Source: Clostridiales bacterium VE202-21 (GTDB lineage Bacteria > Bacillota > Clostridia > Lachnospirales > Lachnospiraceae). Taken from it: a stretch of 64,000 nucleotides of DNA. The stretch covers positions 1 through 64,000 of the forward strand of contig BAIF02000065.1 in the NCBI GenBank assembly GCA_000509105.1. Reading direction: 5' to 3'. Under the pieces are notes generated by a model. It did not search any database and was not told the origin of the DNA. It saw only the letters and a list, made by a program, of their open reading frames with translations. Made by a program: the position numbers and the translations under genes. Numbering within the stretch: the first letter of the stretch is position 1; each line of letters opens with the position of its first letter. Shown here piece after piece: positions 37,330 through 45,882 of this stretch.

Positions 37330-38153
37330 TGCGGATGAAAAAAAAACTAAGTGCGATTCTTACAAACGTTATTGCCTGGGCTATTTCTGCAGTATGTATG
37401 ATTCCGCTTTTACTAATTCTTTTTAATTCTCTCAAAAACAGCAATGCAGCATCGGACATGAATTTGAAACTTCCGGGGTCAATCGAGTGGAGCAACTTTT
37501 TGAATGTAATTGAAAAAGGGAAATTAGGGGCCTCTTTTGCGAACAGCATTCTTTATTCTGTGTGCAGTGTAGCAGTCTGTGTATTACTGGCAGCAATGGC
37601 GGCCTATGTTCTCTCCAGAAATGGGTCAAAGTTTTACAGAGTAATCTATATGTATCTTGTGTTAGGAATTACGATGCCAATTAATTACGTTGCTTTGACA
37701 AAAGTTATGATGTTTTTACATATTAACAATACAAGATTAGGGATTATTCTATTGTATGCGGCTATGCAGCTGCCATTCTCTGTTTTCCTAATACATGGAT
37801 TCGTAGCAAGAATCCCCAGAGAACTGGATGAAGCGGCAGTCATAGACGGCTGCGGATCAACACGGCTTTTTATATCAATTATTTTACCATTGTTAAAACC
37901 GGCTTTGGCAACAGTAATTGTCCTTACATTTTTAAATACATGGAATGAATTTGTATCACCGCTGTATTTTTTAAGCAGCTCTGATAAATGGCCGATGACG
38001 CTGTCTATATATAATTTTTTTGGCATGTATTTCAAGGAGTGGAACTTGGTATGTGCAGACATCCTGTTGACAAGCCTTCCGGTAATTCTGGTTTATTTAG
38101 CCGGACAGAAATACATTGTATCCGGTATGATAGCCGGCGCGGTAAAAGGGTAG
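37329..38153 (+). CDS. Sugar ABC transporter permease (MalG/UgpE-like)
   Basis: 274-aa membrane subunit. EAA loop DEAAVIDGCGSTRLFISII, C-terminal QKYIVSGMIAGAVKG. ATG at 37329 overlaps the upstream stop; MRMKKK could also start at the second Met. No ATPase gene adjoins, as in the first locus. Confidence 0.94.
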   Translation: MRMKKKLSAILTNVIAWAISAVCMIPLLLILFNSLKNSNAASDMNLKLPGSIEWSNFLNVIEKGKLGASFANSILYSVCSVAVCVLLAAMAAYVLSRNGSKFYRVIYMYLVLGITMPINYVALTKVMMFLHINNTRLGIILLYAAMQLPFSVFLIHGFVARIPRELDEAAVIDGCGSTRLFISIILPLLKPALATVIVLTFLNTWNEFVSPLYFLSSSDKWPMTLSIYNFFGMYFKEWNLVCADILLTSLPVILVYLAGQKYIVSGMIAGAVKG

Positions 38154-38215
38154 GTGCATCCGGAAATATTTTATATATGATTGAAACATTTACAACGAAA
38201 GATTAAGGTGAGAAA

Positions 38216-39328
38216 ATGACAAGCAGAGAACGCATTATAAATGCTCTTTTAGGAAAAAAGTGTGACAGAATCCCATATTCCCCATTTTTGGCATATTGGT
38301 GGGAATCCCAGGACGATAAGCTGACAAAGAAAGGCCAGCTTGAATTTTTAGAAAGTATAGGGGCAGATCCACTATTTAGGGGATATTATCCCCTTTACGG
38401 TAAAAACAGCGAAAATATTTTATTATTTGACAGGCATATAGAGGATTGTGAAATAAGAACAAAAGTGTGTGGCAAAGAGAAACAGGTTACATATCATACA
38501 TCAAAAGGTGATTTGACATTTGGATATCGTTTTGTAAATGAAGGGAATACGTGGTTTTTAGTGGATCATCCTATAAAGGAAGAAAAGGACTTTTTGCTTT
38601 TGAAGTATATTATGGATTCCACCTGTCTTAAAGCTAATTATGAAAAATTTGAGCGGGAGGCAGAAAAGCTGGGGGAAAGAGGTTTACTATTACCCATTAT
38701 TTGTCCTGAATTGAAGTCTTCCTTTCAATCACTCATAGAACATTGGGCAGGAACGGAGTCTATCGTATATTCCTTAGTAGATTTTCCGGAAGTTGTGCAG
38801 GAAACGTTAACCTCAATGTATAGAGTATCAAGAGATGCCGCAGAAATTGCAGCCGGGTCCTCCTCCCAGTTTTTCCTTTCATGGGAGGATACATCTACCA
38901 CAAATATTTCACCTCAATTCTATAGAGATTATATATTGCCGGAGATAAATATGTGGTGCGATATATTGCACCAAAAGGATAAAAAATATATTCAACATGC
39001 CTGTGGGGAATTGAATGCTTTATTGGAGGATATTGCTCACTCCAAAATAGATGTCTTAGAATCAGTTACGCCGGCCCCAACAGGAAATGTTGAAATGCAA
39101 AGAGTTCAAAATATATTACCGGAACATATTTCTATTGTCGGAGGAATAGAACCCACTCAATTATTACAATTGTCAACAAAGGAGGTTGTAAGCCAAGCGG
39201 CTGAACTTGTGAATATTATGAAAGGGAGGGGGTATATTCTTTCGAATAGCGACAGCTGCCCGCCGGGAGTGTCAATTGAAAAATTGAAGGCTCTATCAGA
39301 GGTCTCAGCAATAAATCGGAAAAAGTAA
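38216..39328 (+). CDS. Uroporphyrinogen decarboxylase-family (MtaA/CmuA-like) protein
   Basis: 370-aa TIM-barrel protein of the URO-D superfamily, starting MTSRERIINALLGKKCDRIP, a typical opening for this family. It keeps a candidate zinc site of the methyltransferase branch: His261 and Cys263 in QHACGELN and Cys348 in SDSCPPGV. True heme-pathway HemE enzymes lack this H-x-C...C set, so a corrinoid- or thiol-dependent methyl-transfer role is more likely. It follows the permease by 62 bp in the same direction and may belong to the sugar operon. No corrinoid protein is encoded nearby, so the acceptor is unknown. Confidence 0.85.
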   Translation: MTSRERIINALLGKKCDRIPYSPFLAYWWESQDDKLTKKGQLEFLESIGADPLFRGYYPLYGKNSENILLFDRHIEDCEIRTKVCGKEKQVTYHTSKGDLTFGYRFVNEGNTWFLVDHPIKEEKDFLLLKYIMDSTCLKANYEKFEREAEKLGERGLLLPIICPELKSSFQSLIEHWAGTESIVYSLVDFPEVVQETLTSMYRVSRDAAEIAAGSSSQFFLSWEDTSTTNISPQFYRDYILPEINMWCDILHQKDKKYIQHACGELNALLEDIAHSKIDVLESVTPAPTGNVEMQRVQNILPEHISIVGGIEPTQLLQLSTKEVVSQAAELVNIMKGRGYILSNSDSCPPGVSIEKLKALSEVSAINRKK

Positions 39329-39418
39329 ATTTTTATCATTGAAGCGCTCTGTAGAATGTAGTAAAGTGGACTCTAAAGAAGGTTTTACATATTAAAGAGG
39401 AAAGAGAGTTATGCTGCT

Positions 39419-40351
39419 ATGGAGTATTTCTGGATTGTTCTGCCCAAAATGGGCGGATTCCTGCTCTTGGTTTTGATCGGGTTTTTGGCGTCCAGGTTAG
39501 GGGTTGTAAAAAGGGAAGCGCTGACTTCTATTTCGGGGTTTTTAATTAAGATCGTGCTGCCGGCTTTGGTTGTCTCTCTGATCTGGGAGAACCACACTAC
39601 AGTATTTTCCCTGCTTTACTATGGCCGGATTGTGTTATGGCAGATCGGTGCATATTTGTTGCTGGCCTGTGTGGGACTTCTGGCGAGCCGGATATTTAAG
39701 CTGCCGGGTACCGTGAGAAATGTATTCTGCGGCTGTATGGTGGGCGGTAATTTTGGGTTTCTGGTGATTCCCCTGATTTTGGCGCTGTTTGAGGAGACGG
39801 GAGGGGACAAGTATATACCGATCTGCTCGGTTGTGGATACGGCAGTGGTATGGACACTGGGCCTGCTTTTGTTTCTCGGCCGCAGCGGGAGACGGGAAAA
39901 TATCTGCAAGAAGGTAGTCACCACACCTATTTTTATTTCTATTTTCATTGGTCTGGCGCTGACCACATTTTCTGTTCCGGTCCCGGCACTGGTGATGGAT
40001 GTTGTAACCGCTGTGGGAGATACGAGCTACAGTTGGGGGCTGATTTACCTGGGTTGCAGTATCGGCTTTATGAAATTTGGCGGTATATTGCGGTATAGAT
40101 CGGTACTGCTTCTGGCCGCTTGCAAGCTTGTGGTTGTGCCGGTGATTGTGTATGTTATTGCATCTCGGTTTCTGCCGCAGATGGAGAGTCTCCTGCTGAT
40201 GTTGATTACCGGGGCACCCACTATGACTTCCTCCAGTATGCTTGCCAGACAGTACAAGCTAAATGAGGATTATGCTTCTGCAGCTGTGGTGGTAACAACG
40301 CTGCTCTGCATGGTGACACTGCCACTGCTGTTTTTGAATACAGCGTTTTAG
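39419..40351 (+). CDS. AEC (auxin efflux carrier) family transporter
   Basis: 310-aa membrane protein with about ten predicted helices; opening FLLLVLIGFLASRLGVVKREAL and internal NFGFLVIPLILALF are typical of AEC carriers. Bacterial members often move organic acids or malonate-like anions. The ribosome site is not ideal for the ATG at 39419, so the true start may be slightly different. It is the first gene of a same-strand group with PucR and the DUF917 enzymes, and is a candidate carrier for that pathway. Confidence 0.87.
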   Translation: MEYFWIVLPKMGGFLLLVLIGFLASRLGVVKREALTSISGFLIKIVLPALVVSLIWENHTTVFSLLYYGRIVLWQIGAYLLLACVGLLASRIFKLPGTVRNVFCGCMVGGNFGFLVIPLILALFEETGGDKYIPICSVVDTAVVWTLGLLLFLGRSGRRENICKKVVTTPIFISIFIGLALTTFSVPVPALVMDVVTAVGDTSYSWGLIYLGCSIGFMKFGGILRYRSVLLLAACKLVVVPVIVYVIASRFLPQMESLLLMLITGAPTMTSSSMLARQYKLNEDYASAAVVVTTLLCMVTLPLLFLNTAF

Positions 40352-40468
40352 AGTGTGTTTATAAATAGCTTGGCGTAAGATGCCGTCTCAGTTTGCAGCA
40401 ATGAATTATTATACACGCTGCGGGGCGGGATTAGGATTTGCCTGTCAAAAGAAGGTTAAGGAGTACAG

Positions 40469-41677
40469 ATGAAGATCAGAGTGCGTGATATAGAAGAATT
40501 ATGGAAGGACAGATTTGCCGCACTTGTCGCAGGCAGAGGGGGACTGGACCGGATTGTGGAGTTTTACGATATGATGGAGCAGCCGGATATTAAACCCTGG
40601 CTCAGGGAGAATCTCCTGGTGATTACAACGGGATATGCGATCCGCAATGACAAAAAGGCGCTGCTGAATCTGATCCGGGATCTGCGGGAGGTCAATGCAT
40701 CGGCGCTGGCGATCAAGACGCGGTTTTTCGATGAATTTCCTAAAGAAGCCCTGGCTCTGGCTGATGAGTGTGAGATTCCGCTTTTTTTCCTGAATAATGA
40801 CGTCGGGTTTATTGAGGTTGTGTATCCGGTTATGACGGCGATCGTGGAGGCGAGAAATCAGCTCGAGATGTCCAGCCGGTACCGGATTGGCACTTACAGC
40901 CAGATGGAGATGAACGGGAAGTTATTTTTGGATCTGCAGAGCGGCAAAATTACACAGGCGGAGGAAGCGGAGCAGCGGGTGAATTCTCTGAGCTGGCCGT
41001 TCCCACCGCTGCGTATGATATTAATTCAGACAGAGCAGAATCCGCGTATGGCTGCCGCTCAGGAGAAAGATATGGAGAGCATTTACCAGATGATGAAAGG
41101 GGCCATGGAGCGGGCAGGTATCTGGGGGGCCGGTATTGTGCGCCAGTACCAGTACATCTGTATTATGAAGGATGTGGAGGAGGAAAAGGCGGACAGCCTC
41201 TGTTCAACGATGGTTGAAAAGATCTGCAGCATGTTGAAGTACCGAGTGGCAGCCGGGGTATCGCAGCAGTTTTACGATTATCTGGAACTGGGGGCGGTTT
41301 ATAAGGATGTAAAAGATGTTTTCCGTATCCGGGAAAAAAAGGGGCTGTCCGGAAATGTCCTCTGGGTGGAAAAGCTGAGATATGAGCAGATTGTGATGCA
41401 TATGGCACAACAGCGGGAAGTGCGGGCATTTGTACAGGAAAAGCTGGCGGCCCTGGAGATCTATGACCGGGAACATGAGAGCCATCTGGCGGAGACGCTG
41501 GAGATGCTTTCTGCATGCCGGGGCTCGCGCAAGACAGCCGCGGAAAGGCTGTATCTTCACCGGAATACGATGTCTTACCGCCTGAACCAGATCGAGGAGG
41601 TTTTGGGGTGTGACCTGAGTGATGCCGGACAGCTGGAGGAACTGGGGTTTGCCTGCAGGGTGAAAGAATACATGTGA
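40469..41677 (+). CDS. PucR/CdaR-family transcriptional regulator
   Basis: 402-aa regulator. The N-terminal PucR ligand domain (about 1-125, MKIRVRDIEELWKDRFAALVAG and ALADECEIPLFFL) is followed by a GGDEF-like middle region. The C-terminal HTH_30 is SRKTAAERLYLHRNTMSYRLNQIEEVLG. Family members control purine, allantoin, polyol or sugar-acid catabolism. It lies between the AEC transporter and the DUF917 operon. A perfect 17-bp palindrome directly after its stop is a candidate target. Confidence 0.9.
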   Translation: MKIRVRDIEELWKDRFAALVAGRGGLDRIVEFYDMMEQPDIKPWLRENLLVITTGYAIRNDKKALLNLIRDLREVNASALAIKTRFFDEFPKEALALADECEIPLFFLNNDVGFIEVVYPVMTAIVEARNQLEMSSRYRIGTYSQMEMNGKLFLDLQSGKITQAEEAEQRVNSLSWPFPPLRMILIQTEQNPRMAAAQEKDMESIYQMMKGAMERAGIWGAGIVRQYQYICIMKDVEEEKADSLCSTMVEKICSMLKYRVAAGVSQQFYDYLELGAVYKDVKDVFRIREKKGLSGNVLWVEKLRYEQIVMHMAQQREVRAFVQEKLAALEIYDREHESHLAETLEMLSACRGSRKTAAERLYLHRNTMSYRLNQIEEVLGCDLSDAGQLEELGFACRVKEYM

Positions 41678-41754
41678 TTGTGCACTGTGCACAAAAGATA
41701 GACGCAGATTCGGTACCGGTGAATAAGGACTTTAGCGGTTTGACGTGTTATACT
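41678..41754 (+). promoter_or_regulatory. Palindromic operator and extended -10 promoter of the DUF917 operon
   Basis: TTGTGCACTGTGCACAA (41678-41694) is a perfect 17-bp palindrome beginning one base after the PucR stop codon. An extended -10 (TGTTATACT, TATACT at 41749-41754) lies 64 bp before the DUF917 start. No good -35 is seen. An activator site for PucR is the simplest reading (inference). Confidence 0.55.
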
Positions 41755-41817
41755 GATAGAAAGAGCCAATGTAGGAGATGTATGCATTGGCTTATATCTT
41801 ATGAAGGAGCAGCGGGA

Positions 41818-42897
41818 ATGGTTAAAAAAGGAATTCGTTTGACAAAAGAACTTTTGGATGCAGCGCTTGCCGGCGGAACGATTTTAGGCGGCGGGGGCGG
41901 CGGAGATGCGAAAAAGGGGAGGAAGTTCGCAGAGATTGCGGTGGATTATGATGATCTGCGCCTGCTTCCCATTGAGGCCGTGGATGAGGATGCTGTTCTG
42001 CTGACGGCTTCTCTTGTGGGAGCGCCTAATGCTGCAGAGCAGTATATGGCCGCAAAGGATCTGGTCCGCACGGTGGAGATTTTAAAGAAGAATTGTGACT
42101 TTACGGTCGGCGGCATTATCACAAATGAACAGGGTGGAGAGGCGACTGTTAATGGCTGGCTTCAGGCCGCGGTACTGGGGCTCCCTGTAATCGATGCCCC
42201 CTGCAATGGCCGTGCCCATCCTACTGGCGTGATGGGAAGCATGAATCTGCACAAGCAGGCGGACTATCGGACCGTACAGGCATGTGCGGGCGGCAATCCG
42301 GAGGCGGGCAGCCGCGTGGAATGTTATTTTGAAGGGACGATTGAGCATACGTCCCGGCTGGTGCGTATGGCGTCCATTGAGGCCGGCGGACTTGTGGCCG
42401 TGGCGAGGAATCCGGTGAAGGCTTCCTATGCCAGGGAAAACTGTGCGCTGGGCGGTGTCAGCCATGCAATTGAGACAGGTAAAGCATTTTTGGAGGGCTT
42501 GGAGCATTCGGTGGAGGCAGCTGTGGAAAATGTGTGCGGATTTCTGGGCGGAAGGATTCTGGCAAAGGGAAAGGTAGATGCATTTTCGATAGAAACCACG
42601 GGAGGCTTTGACGTGGGGTATGCCTCGGTGGATGGATGTGAACTGACTTTCTGGAATGAATACGCGACGGCGGAGAAAGACGGGGAACGTCTGGCGACCT
42701 TCCCGGATCTTATTATGACGGTCAATGCCGTGAGCGGCGAGCCTGTGACAACGGCCATGATGGAAACTGGTCTGGACGTTTATGTGATTGCGGCCAACCG
42801 GGAGAATCTGAAGCTCGCGCCTACGATGTTTGAGCCGGAACTTCTGCGGGAAACGGAAAAAGTGATTGGGAAAAACCTGGTATCATATCTAGTATAA
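41818..42897 (+). CDS. DUF917 / S-methyl-thiohydantoin desulfurase-like protein
   Basis: Enzyme-like cytoplasmic protein of 359 aa. Start chosen at the ATG with AAGGAG eight bases upstream (MVKKGIRLTKELLDAALAGG); a longer frame to 41674 overlaps the PucR stop and lacks family similarity. Gly-rich LGGGGGGDAKKG and the conserved block NEQGGEATVNGWLQAAVLGLPVIDAPCNGRAHPT mark the DUF917 family, which includes S-methyl thiohydantoin desulfurases. First enzyme of the operon. A hydantoin-like substrate is plausible but unproven. Confidence 0.87.
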   Translation: MVKKGIRLTKELLDAALAGGTILGGGGGGDAKKGRKFAEIAVDYDDLRLLPIEAVDEDAVLLTASLVGAPNAAEQYMAAKDLVRTVEILKKNCDFTVGGIITNEQGGEATVNGWLQAAVLGLPVIDAPCNGRAHPTGVMGSMNLHKQADYRTVQACAGGNPEAGSRVECYFEGTIEHTSRLVRMASIEAGGLVAVARNPVKASYARENCALGGVSHAIETGKAFLEGLEHSVEAAVENVCGFLGGRILAKGKVDAFSIETTGGFDVGYASVDGCELTFWNEYATAEKDGERLATFPDLIMTVNAVSGEPVTTAMMETGLDVYVIAANRENLKLAPTMFEPELLRETEKVIGKNLVSYLV

Positions 42898-42904
42898 GAC
42901 AAGC

Positions 42905-43038
42905 TAATCGCCTTGCTGGTTCGGTGAAAATGATTTTCCAAGAGTGCAGATGTAAAAACGCTGGCGTAGTGGGGCTACGCTGAGGCTTTTGTATCTGTGT
43001 TATCGGAAAATCAGGCCAGTAAAACAGTAAGGTGTTTA
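42905..43038. repeat. 134-bp imperfect palindromic element
   Basis: TAATCGCCTTGCTG (42905-42918) pairs with CAGTAAGGTGTTTA (43025-43038). Inside are GATTTTCC/GGAAAATC, GCAGATGTAAAA/TTTTGTATCTGT and a central GCGTAG/CTACGC hairpin, so the whole element can fold into one long stem. It lies inside the operon between the DUF917 and DUF1177 genes. It resembles a MITE-like or REP-like intergenic repeat. Confidence 0.75.
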
Positions 43039-43106
43039 GATTGACTTATACTAGGGCAGCATAGCGGCAGAGAAGTAAGAATTCATATTATAAGGAGGAC
43101 AAATTT

Positions 43107-44045
43107 ATGTTAATGAAACAAATTATCGATGCCTACGAGGTACTGGACAGTGCTTATGTGACGGGGAAGAAAGTTGAGGAGTATCTGCGCACAATACAGC
43201 CTGATGCGGACATCACCGTATATGAGCTGAAGGGACCCAAGGGGACTACGGATATGCTGAAGGTCAGAATCCCAGGAAGCAATGGCAAGATAAAGGGCGG
43301 CAGTGCGCCGACGATTGGTCTTCTTGGCCGGCTGGGCGGGATTGGAGCACGTCCGGAGCGCATCGGCTTTGTATCGGATGGAGACGGTGCCCTTGCAGCA
43401 GTTGCCCTTGCGGCTAAACTTCTGGATATGCAGAACAAAGGGGATGTGCTGGACGGGGATGTATTTATTTCCACCCATATCTGTCCGAACGCGCCGACTG
43501 CACCGCATGATCCCGTGCCTTTTATGGGTTCACCAGTTGAAATGTCCCAGGTAAACAGAGAAGAAGTATCCGACGAGCTGGACGCCATCCTGTCAGTAGA
43601 CACAACAAAAGGCAACCGCGTCATCAATACAAGAGGATTCGCAATCTCACCAACCGTAAAAGAAGGGTATATTCTCCGCACATCCGAGGATCTGCTGGAC
43701 CTGATGCAGATCACAACCGGCAGGCTGCCATATGTATTTCCGCTGGCGACCCAGGACATCACGCCTTACGGCAATGATCTGCACCACCTGAACAGCGTAC
43801 TCCAGCCATGTACCGCAACAAATGCTCCTGTAGTAGGAGTCGCAATCACCGCGGAGACCATGGTGCCGGGATGCGCGACCGGGGCAAGCCATGCGTCAGA
43901 CGTAGAAGAAGCGGCGAGATTCATGCTGGAGGCGGCAAAGGCATTTGGGCGCGGACAATGCAAATTCTATGACGAGGAAGAGTATGCACGGATCCAAAAA
44001 CTTTATGGACCGATGAAACATCTGCAGACGCTGGGAGCAGAGTAA
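43107..44045 (+). CDS. DUF1177 family protein
   Basis: 312-aa cytoplasmic protein matching DUF1177 by its blocks GLLGRLGGIGARPERIGFVSDGDGA and HICPNAPTAPHDPVPFMGSPV (with a possible metal-binding HxC/H set) and GCATGASHASDVEEAARFML. Biochemical function is not known to me. Start at the ATG with AAGGAGG; a second Met two codons on is equally usable. It co-occurs here with DUF917, AroM and racemase genes, suggesting one pathway. Confidence 0.85.
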   Translation: MLMKQIIDAYEVLDSAYVTGKKVEEYLRTIQPDADITVYELKGPKGTTDMLKVRIPGSNGKIKGGSAPTIGLLGRLGGIGARPERIGFVSDGDGALAAVALAAKLLDMQNKGDVLDGDVFISTHICPNAPTAPHDPVPFMGSPVEMSQVNREEVSDELDAILSVDTTKGNRVINTRGFAISPTVKEGYILRTSEDLLDLMQITTGRLPYVFPLATQDITPYGNDLHHLNSVLQPCTATNAPVVGVAITAETMVPGCATGASHASDVEEAARFMLEAAKAFGRGQCKFYDEEEYARIQKLYGPMKHLQTLGAE

Positions 44046-44064
44046 AAAGGGGTCTGACCCCTTT
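44046..44064. repeat. Palindromic repeat AAAGGGGTC-T-GACCCCTTT (copy 1)
   Basis: Perfect 19-bp palindrome directly after the DUF1177 stop. The sequence following it (GCAGTCCATTTTCAGA) resembles that after the copy at 62287-62301, so the repeat unit is longer than the palindrome. Confidence 0.85.
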
Positions 44065-44133
44065 GCAGTCCATTTTCAGAATATTCTTAAAATTTAGATG
44101 CGAAGTTATTATATAATGCAGGAGGTGCACTGG

Positions 44134-44814
44134 ATGAAGATAGGTGCGGTTACGATAGGACAGGCCCCCAGGGTGGATGTGACTGTCGATATTATGGATA
44201 TATTTGACGGAAAAGCTGAGCTGATACAGGCGGGCGGACTGGATGGCCTTACGAAGGAAGACATTGCTGAGTTTGCTCCCGGGGAGGGAGACTATGTACT
44301 GGTGTCCCGGCTGAATGACGGGAGTTCTGTGACGTTTGCAGAACGCCATATTCTCCCGAGGCTTCAGGAGGCGATGAATAAGATGGAGGAAGAGGGCTGC
44401 CGTCTGATTATGATGTTTTGCACCGGCAGTTTCCCGGAGACTCTTACAACAAAAAGTATACCTGTAATTTATCCTTGCGAGGTTCTGGACAGGCTTGTTC
44501 CTCTGATGAGCAAAAAATCCAGTATTATCTGTATGACGCCGTCTCCGCTTCAGATTGAGCAGACGGAGGAGAAGTGGAGACACTATGTGAAAGAAGTGAA
44601 AGCTGTAGCGGCTTCACCGTACGGCGATTGGGAGACTTTGGAAAAGGCCGCCGATGAAGTAAAAGATATGGATGCTGATCTCATAGTTCTGGACTGTATC
44701 GGGTATACTCAGGAAATGAAAGAGATGTTTGCCAGGAAGACGAAAAAGATGGTAGTTCTGCCGAGGACACTCCTGGCGCGTGTGGTATCTGAACTGACTG
44801 ATGCTGCGGAATAA
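44134..44814 (+). CDS. AroM family protein
   Basis: 226-aa protein of the AroM family (Asp/Glu racemase-like fold). Start at the ATG preceded by AGGAGG; a longer frame to 44098 is unlikely. Conserved features are MKIGAVTIGQAPRVDVTVDI, a Cys in MMFCTGSFPE and a second Cys in LIVLDCIGYT, arranged as in two-Cys racemase-fold enzymes. The function of AroM itself is unknown. Fourth member of the DUF917 operon. Confidence 0.87.
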   Translation: MKIGAVTIGQAPRVDVTVDIMDIFDGKAELIQAGGLDGLTKEDIAEFAPGEGDYVLVSRLNDGSSVTFAERHILPRLQEAMNKMEEEGCRLIMMFCTGSFPETLTTKSIPVIYPCEVLDRLVPLMSKKSSIICMTPSPLQIEQTEEKWRHYVKEVKAVAASPYGDWETLEKAADEVKDMDADLIVLDCIGYTQEMKEMFARKTKKMVVLPRTLLARVVSELTDAAE

Positions 44815-44841
44815 ATCAGAAGACAGGGAGACAGAGAAGAA

Positions 44842-45792
44842 ATGAGTGAATTAGTAAAAATAGCGGAGGGCGTCCTGATATCTTGTCTGGATGCAAAAGC
44901 CGGGGAGGCTGTTTTAGTTGTGACGGATGACAGCCGGAGAGAAATCGGGGAAGCGCTTTACGAGGCATCCAAGAATCTGGGTTGCGAGGGCATGATGCTG
45001 GTCATGAAGGAGAGGGAACTAAGCGGGGAGGAGCCGCCCAAAGCAGTAGCGGAAGCAATGAAAGGCGCCGATATCGTGATAGCACCGACGGCGAAATCAC
45101 TGACGCACACCAACGCCCGGATTCAGGCGGCGGCAGCGGGCACAAGAATCGCGACGATGCCTGGTATCACGAAAGAGATGTTCAGCAAGGGAGCGATGAC
45201 TGCAGACTATACGAAGGTTGAAAAACTGACGGATAAGATCACTGCAATGCTGACCAGGGCTGACACGGCCCGCATAGAAAAAGACGGAAAGGTTTTGACA
45301 ATTTCATTGAAAGGCCGTGATGGAGTGCCAAGCCCCGGTGTCTATAAAGCGCCTGGAAAATGCGGGAATCTTCCATCAGGTGAGGCGTATATCGCACCGT
45401 TGGAGGACGGTTCTGACGGAGAAATGATAATTGACGGTTCTATGGTTGGCATTGGCAGGCTGGATGCCCCGCTTCATATGGTAATCACGGACGGAAAACT
45501 GCGGTCTGTTACAGGGGAGAAAAGTGAAAACCTGGAGGTACTGCTCAAAAATGAAACCAACGGAACTCTCTGTGAACTGGGGATCGGAACCAACGAGGCA
45601 GCCATTTTGAATGGTATTATTCTGGAAGACGAAAAGGTATACGGAACGGTTCATATTGCATTTGGAACAAACACTTCATTCGGGGGAATGAATAAGGCAG
45701 AGTGCCATATGGATGGAATCATATTGAAACCCACCCTTTATCTGGATGATGTTCAGGTGATAAAGGAGGGCAAATTTACAAACACACTTTAA
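44842..45792 (+). CDS. M29-type aminopeptidase-like metalloprotein
   Basis: 316-aa protein resembling the catalytic half of M29 aminopeptidases (AmpS/PepS). Candidate metal ligands lie in GNLPSGEAYIAP, ELGIGTNEAA, GTVHIAFG and ECHMDGI. It is shorter than true M29 peptidases (about 400 aa). The same fold is used by 2,5-dihydroxypyridine dioxygenase (NicX), so a ring-opening reaction is an alternative to peptide cleavage. The AroM stop is 27 bp upstream. Confidence 0.8.
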   Translation: MSELVKIAEGVLISCLDAKAGEAVLVVTDDSRREIGEALYEASKNLGCEGMMLVMKERELSGEEPPKAVAEAMKGADIVIAPTAKSLTHTNARIQAAAAGTRIATMPGITKEMFSKGAMTADYTKVEKLTDKITAMLTRADTARIEKDGKVLTISLKGRDGVPSPGVYKAPGKCGNLPSGEAYIAPLEDGSDGEMIIDGSMVGIGRLDAPLHMVITDGKLRSVTGEKSENLEVLLKNETNGTLCELGIGTNEAAILNGIILEDEKVYGTVHIAFGTNTSFGGMNKAECHMDGIILKPTLYLDDVQVIKEGKFTNTL

Positions 45793-45882
45793 GAAAAGCT
45801 GCGGGAAGGATAAGTCTGGCGGGAGCGCTGAAGGCGGAAAGAACCGGTCTGATGCACGCCCGCTTTTTGAGGAGGAAGAAGC

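Noticed and set aside
38216-39328. Heme-pathway uroporphyrinogen decarboxylase (HemE)
   Set aside because: It keeps the H-x-C...C zinc ligands of the methyltransferase branch and sits in a sugar locus with no other heme genes.
41163-41692. Antisense open frames opposite the PucR gene
   Set aside because: They have no ribosome site or family motifs and mirror codon bias of the real gene. The same applies to other long antisense frames, such as 56660-57709 opposite dnaE and 14744-15328 opposite the exporter.
41674-41817. DUF917 protein starting at 41674
   Set aside because: That start overlaps the PucR stop and would code through the palindromic operator and the promoter; ATG 41818 has a good ribosome site.
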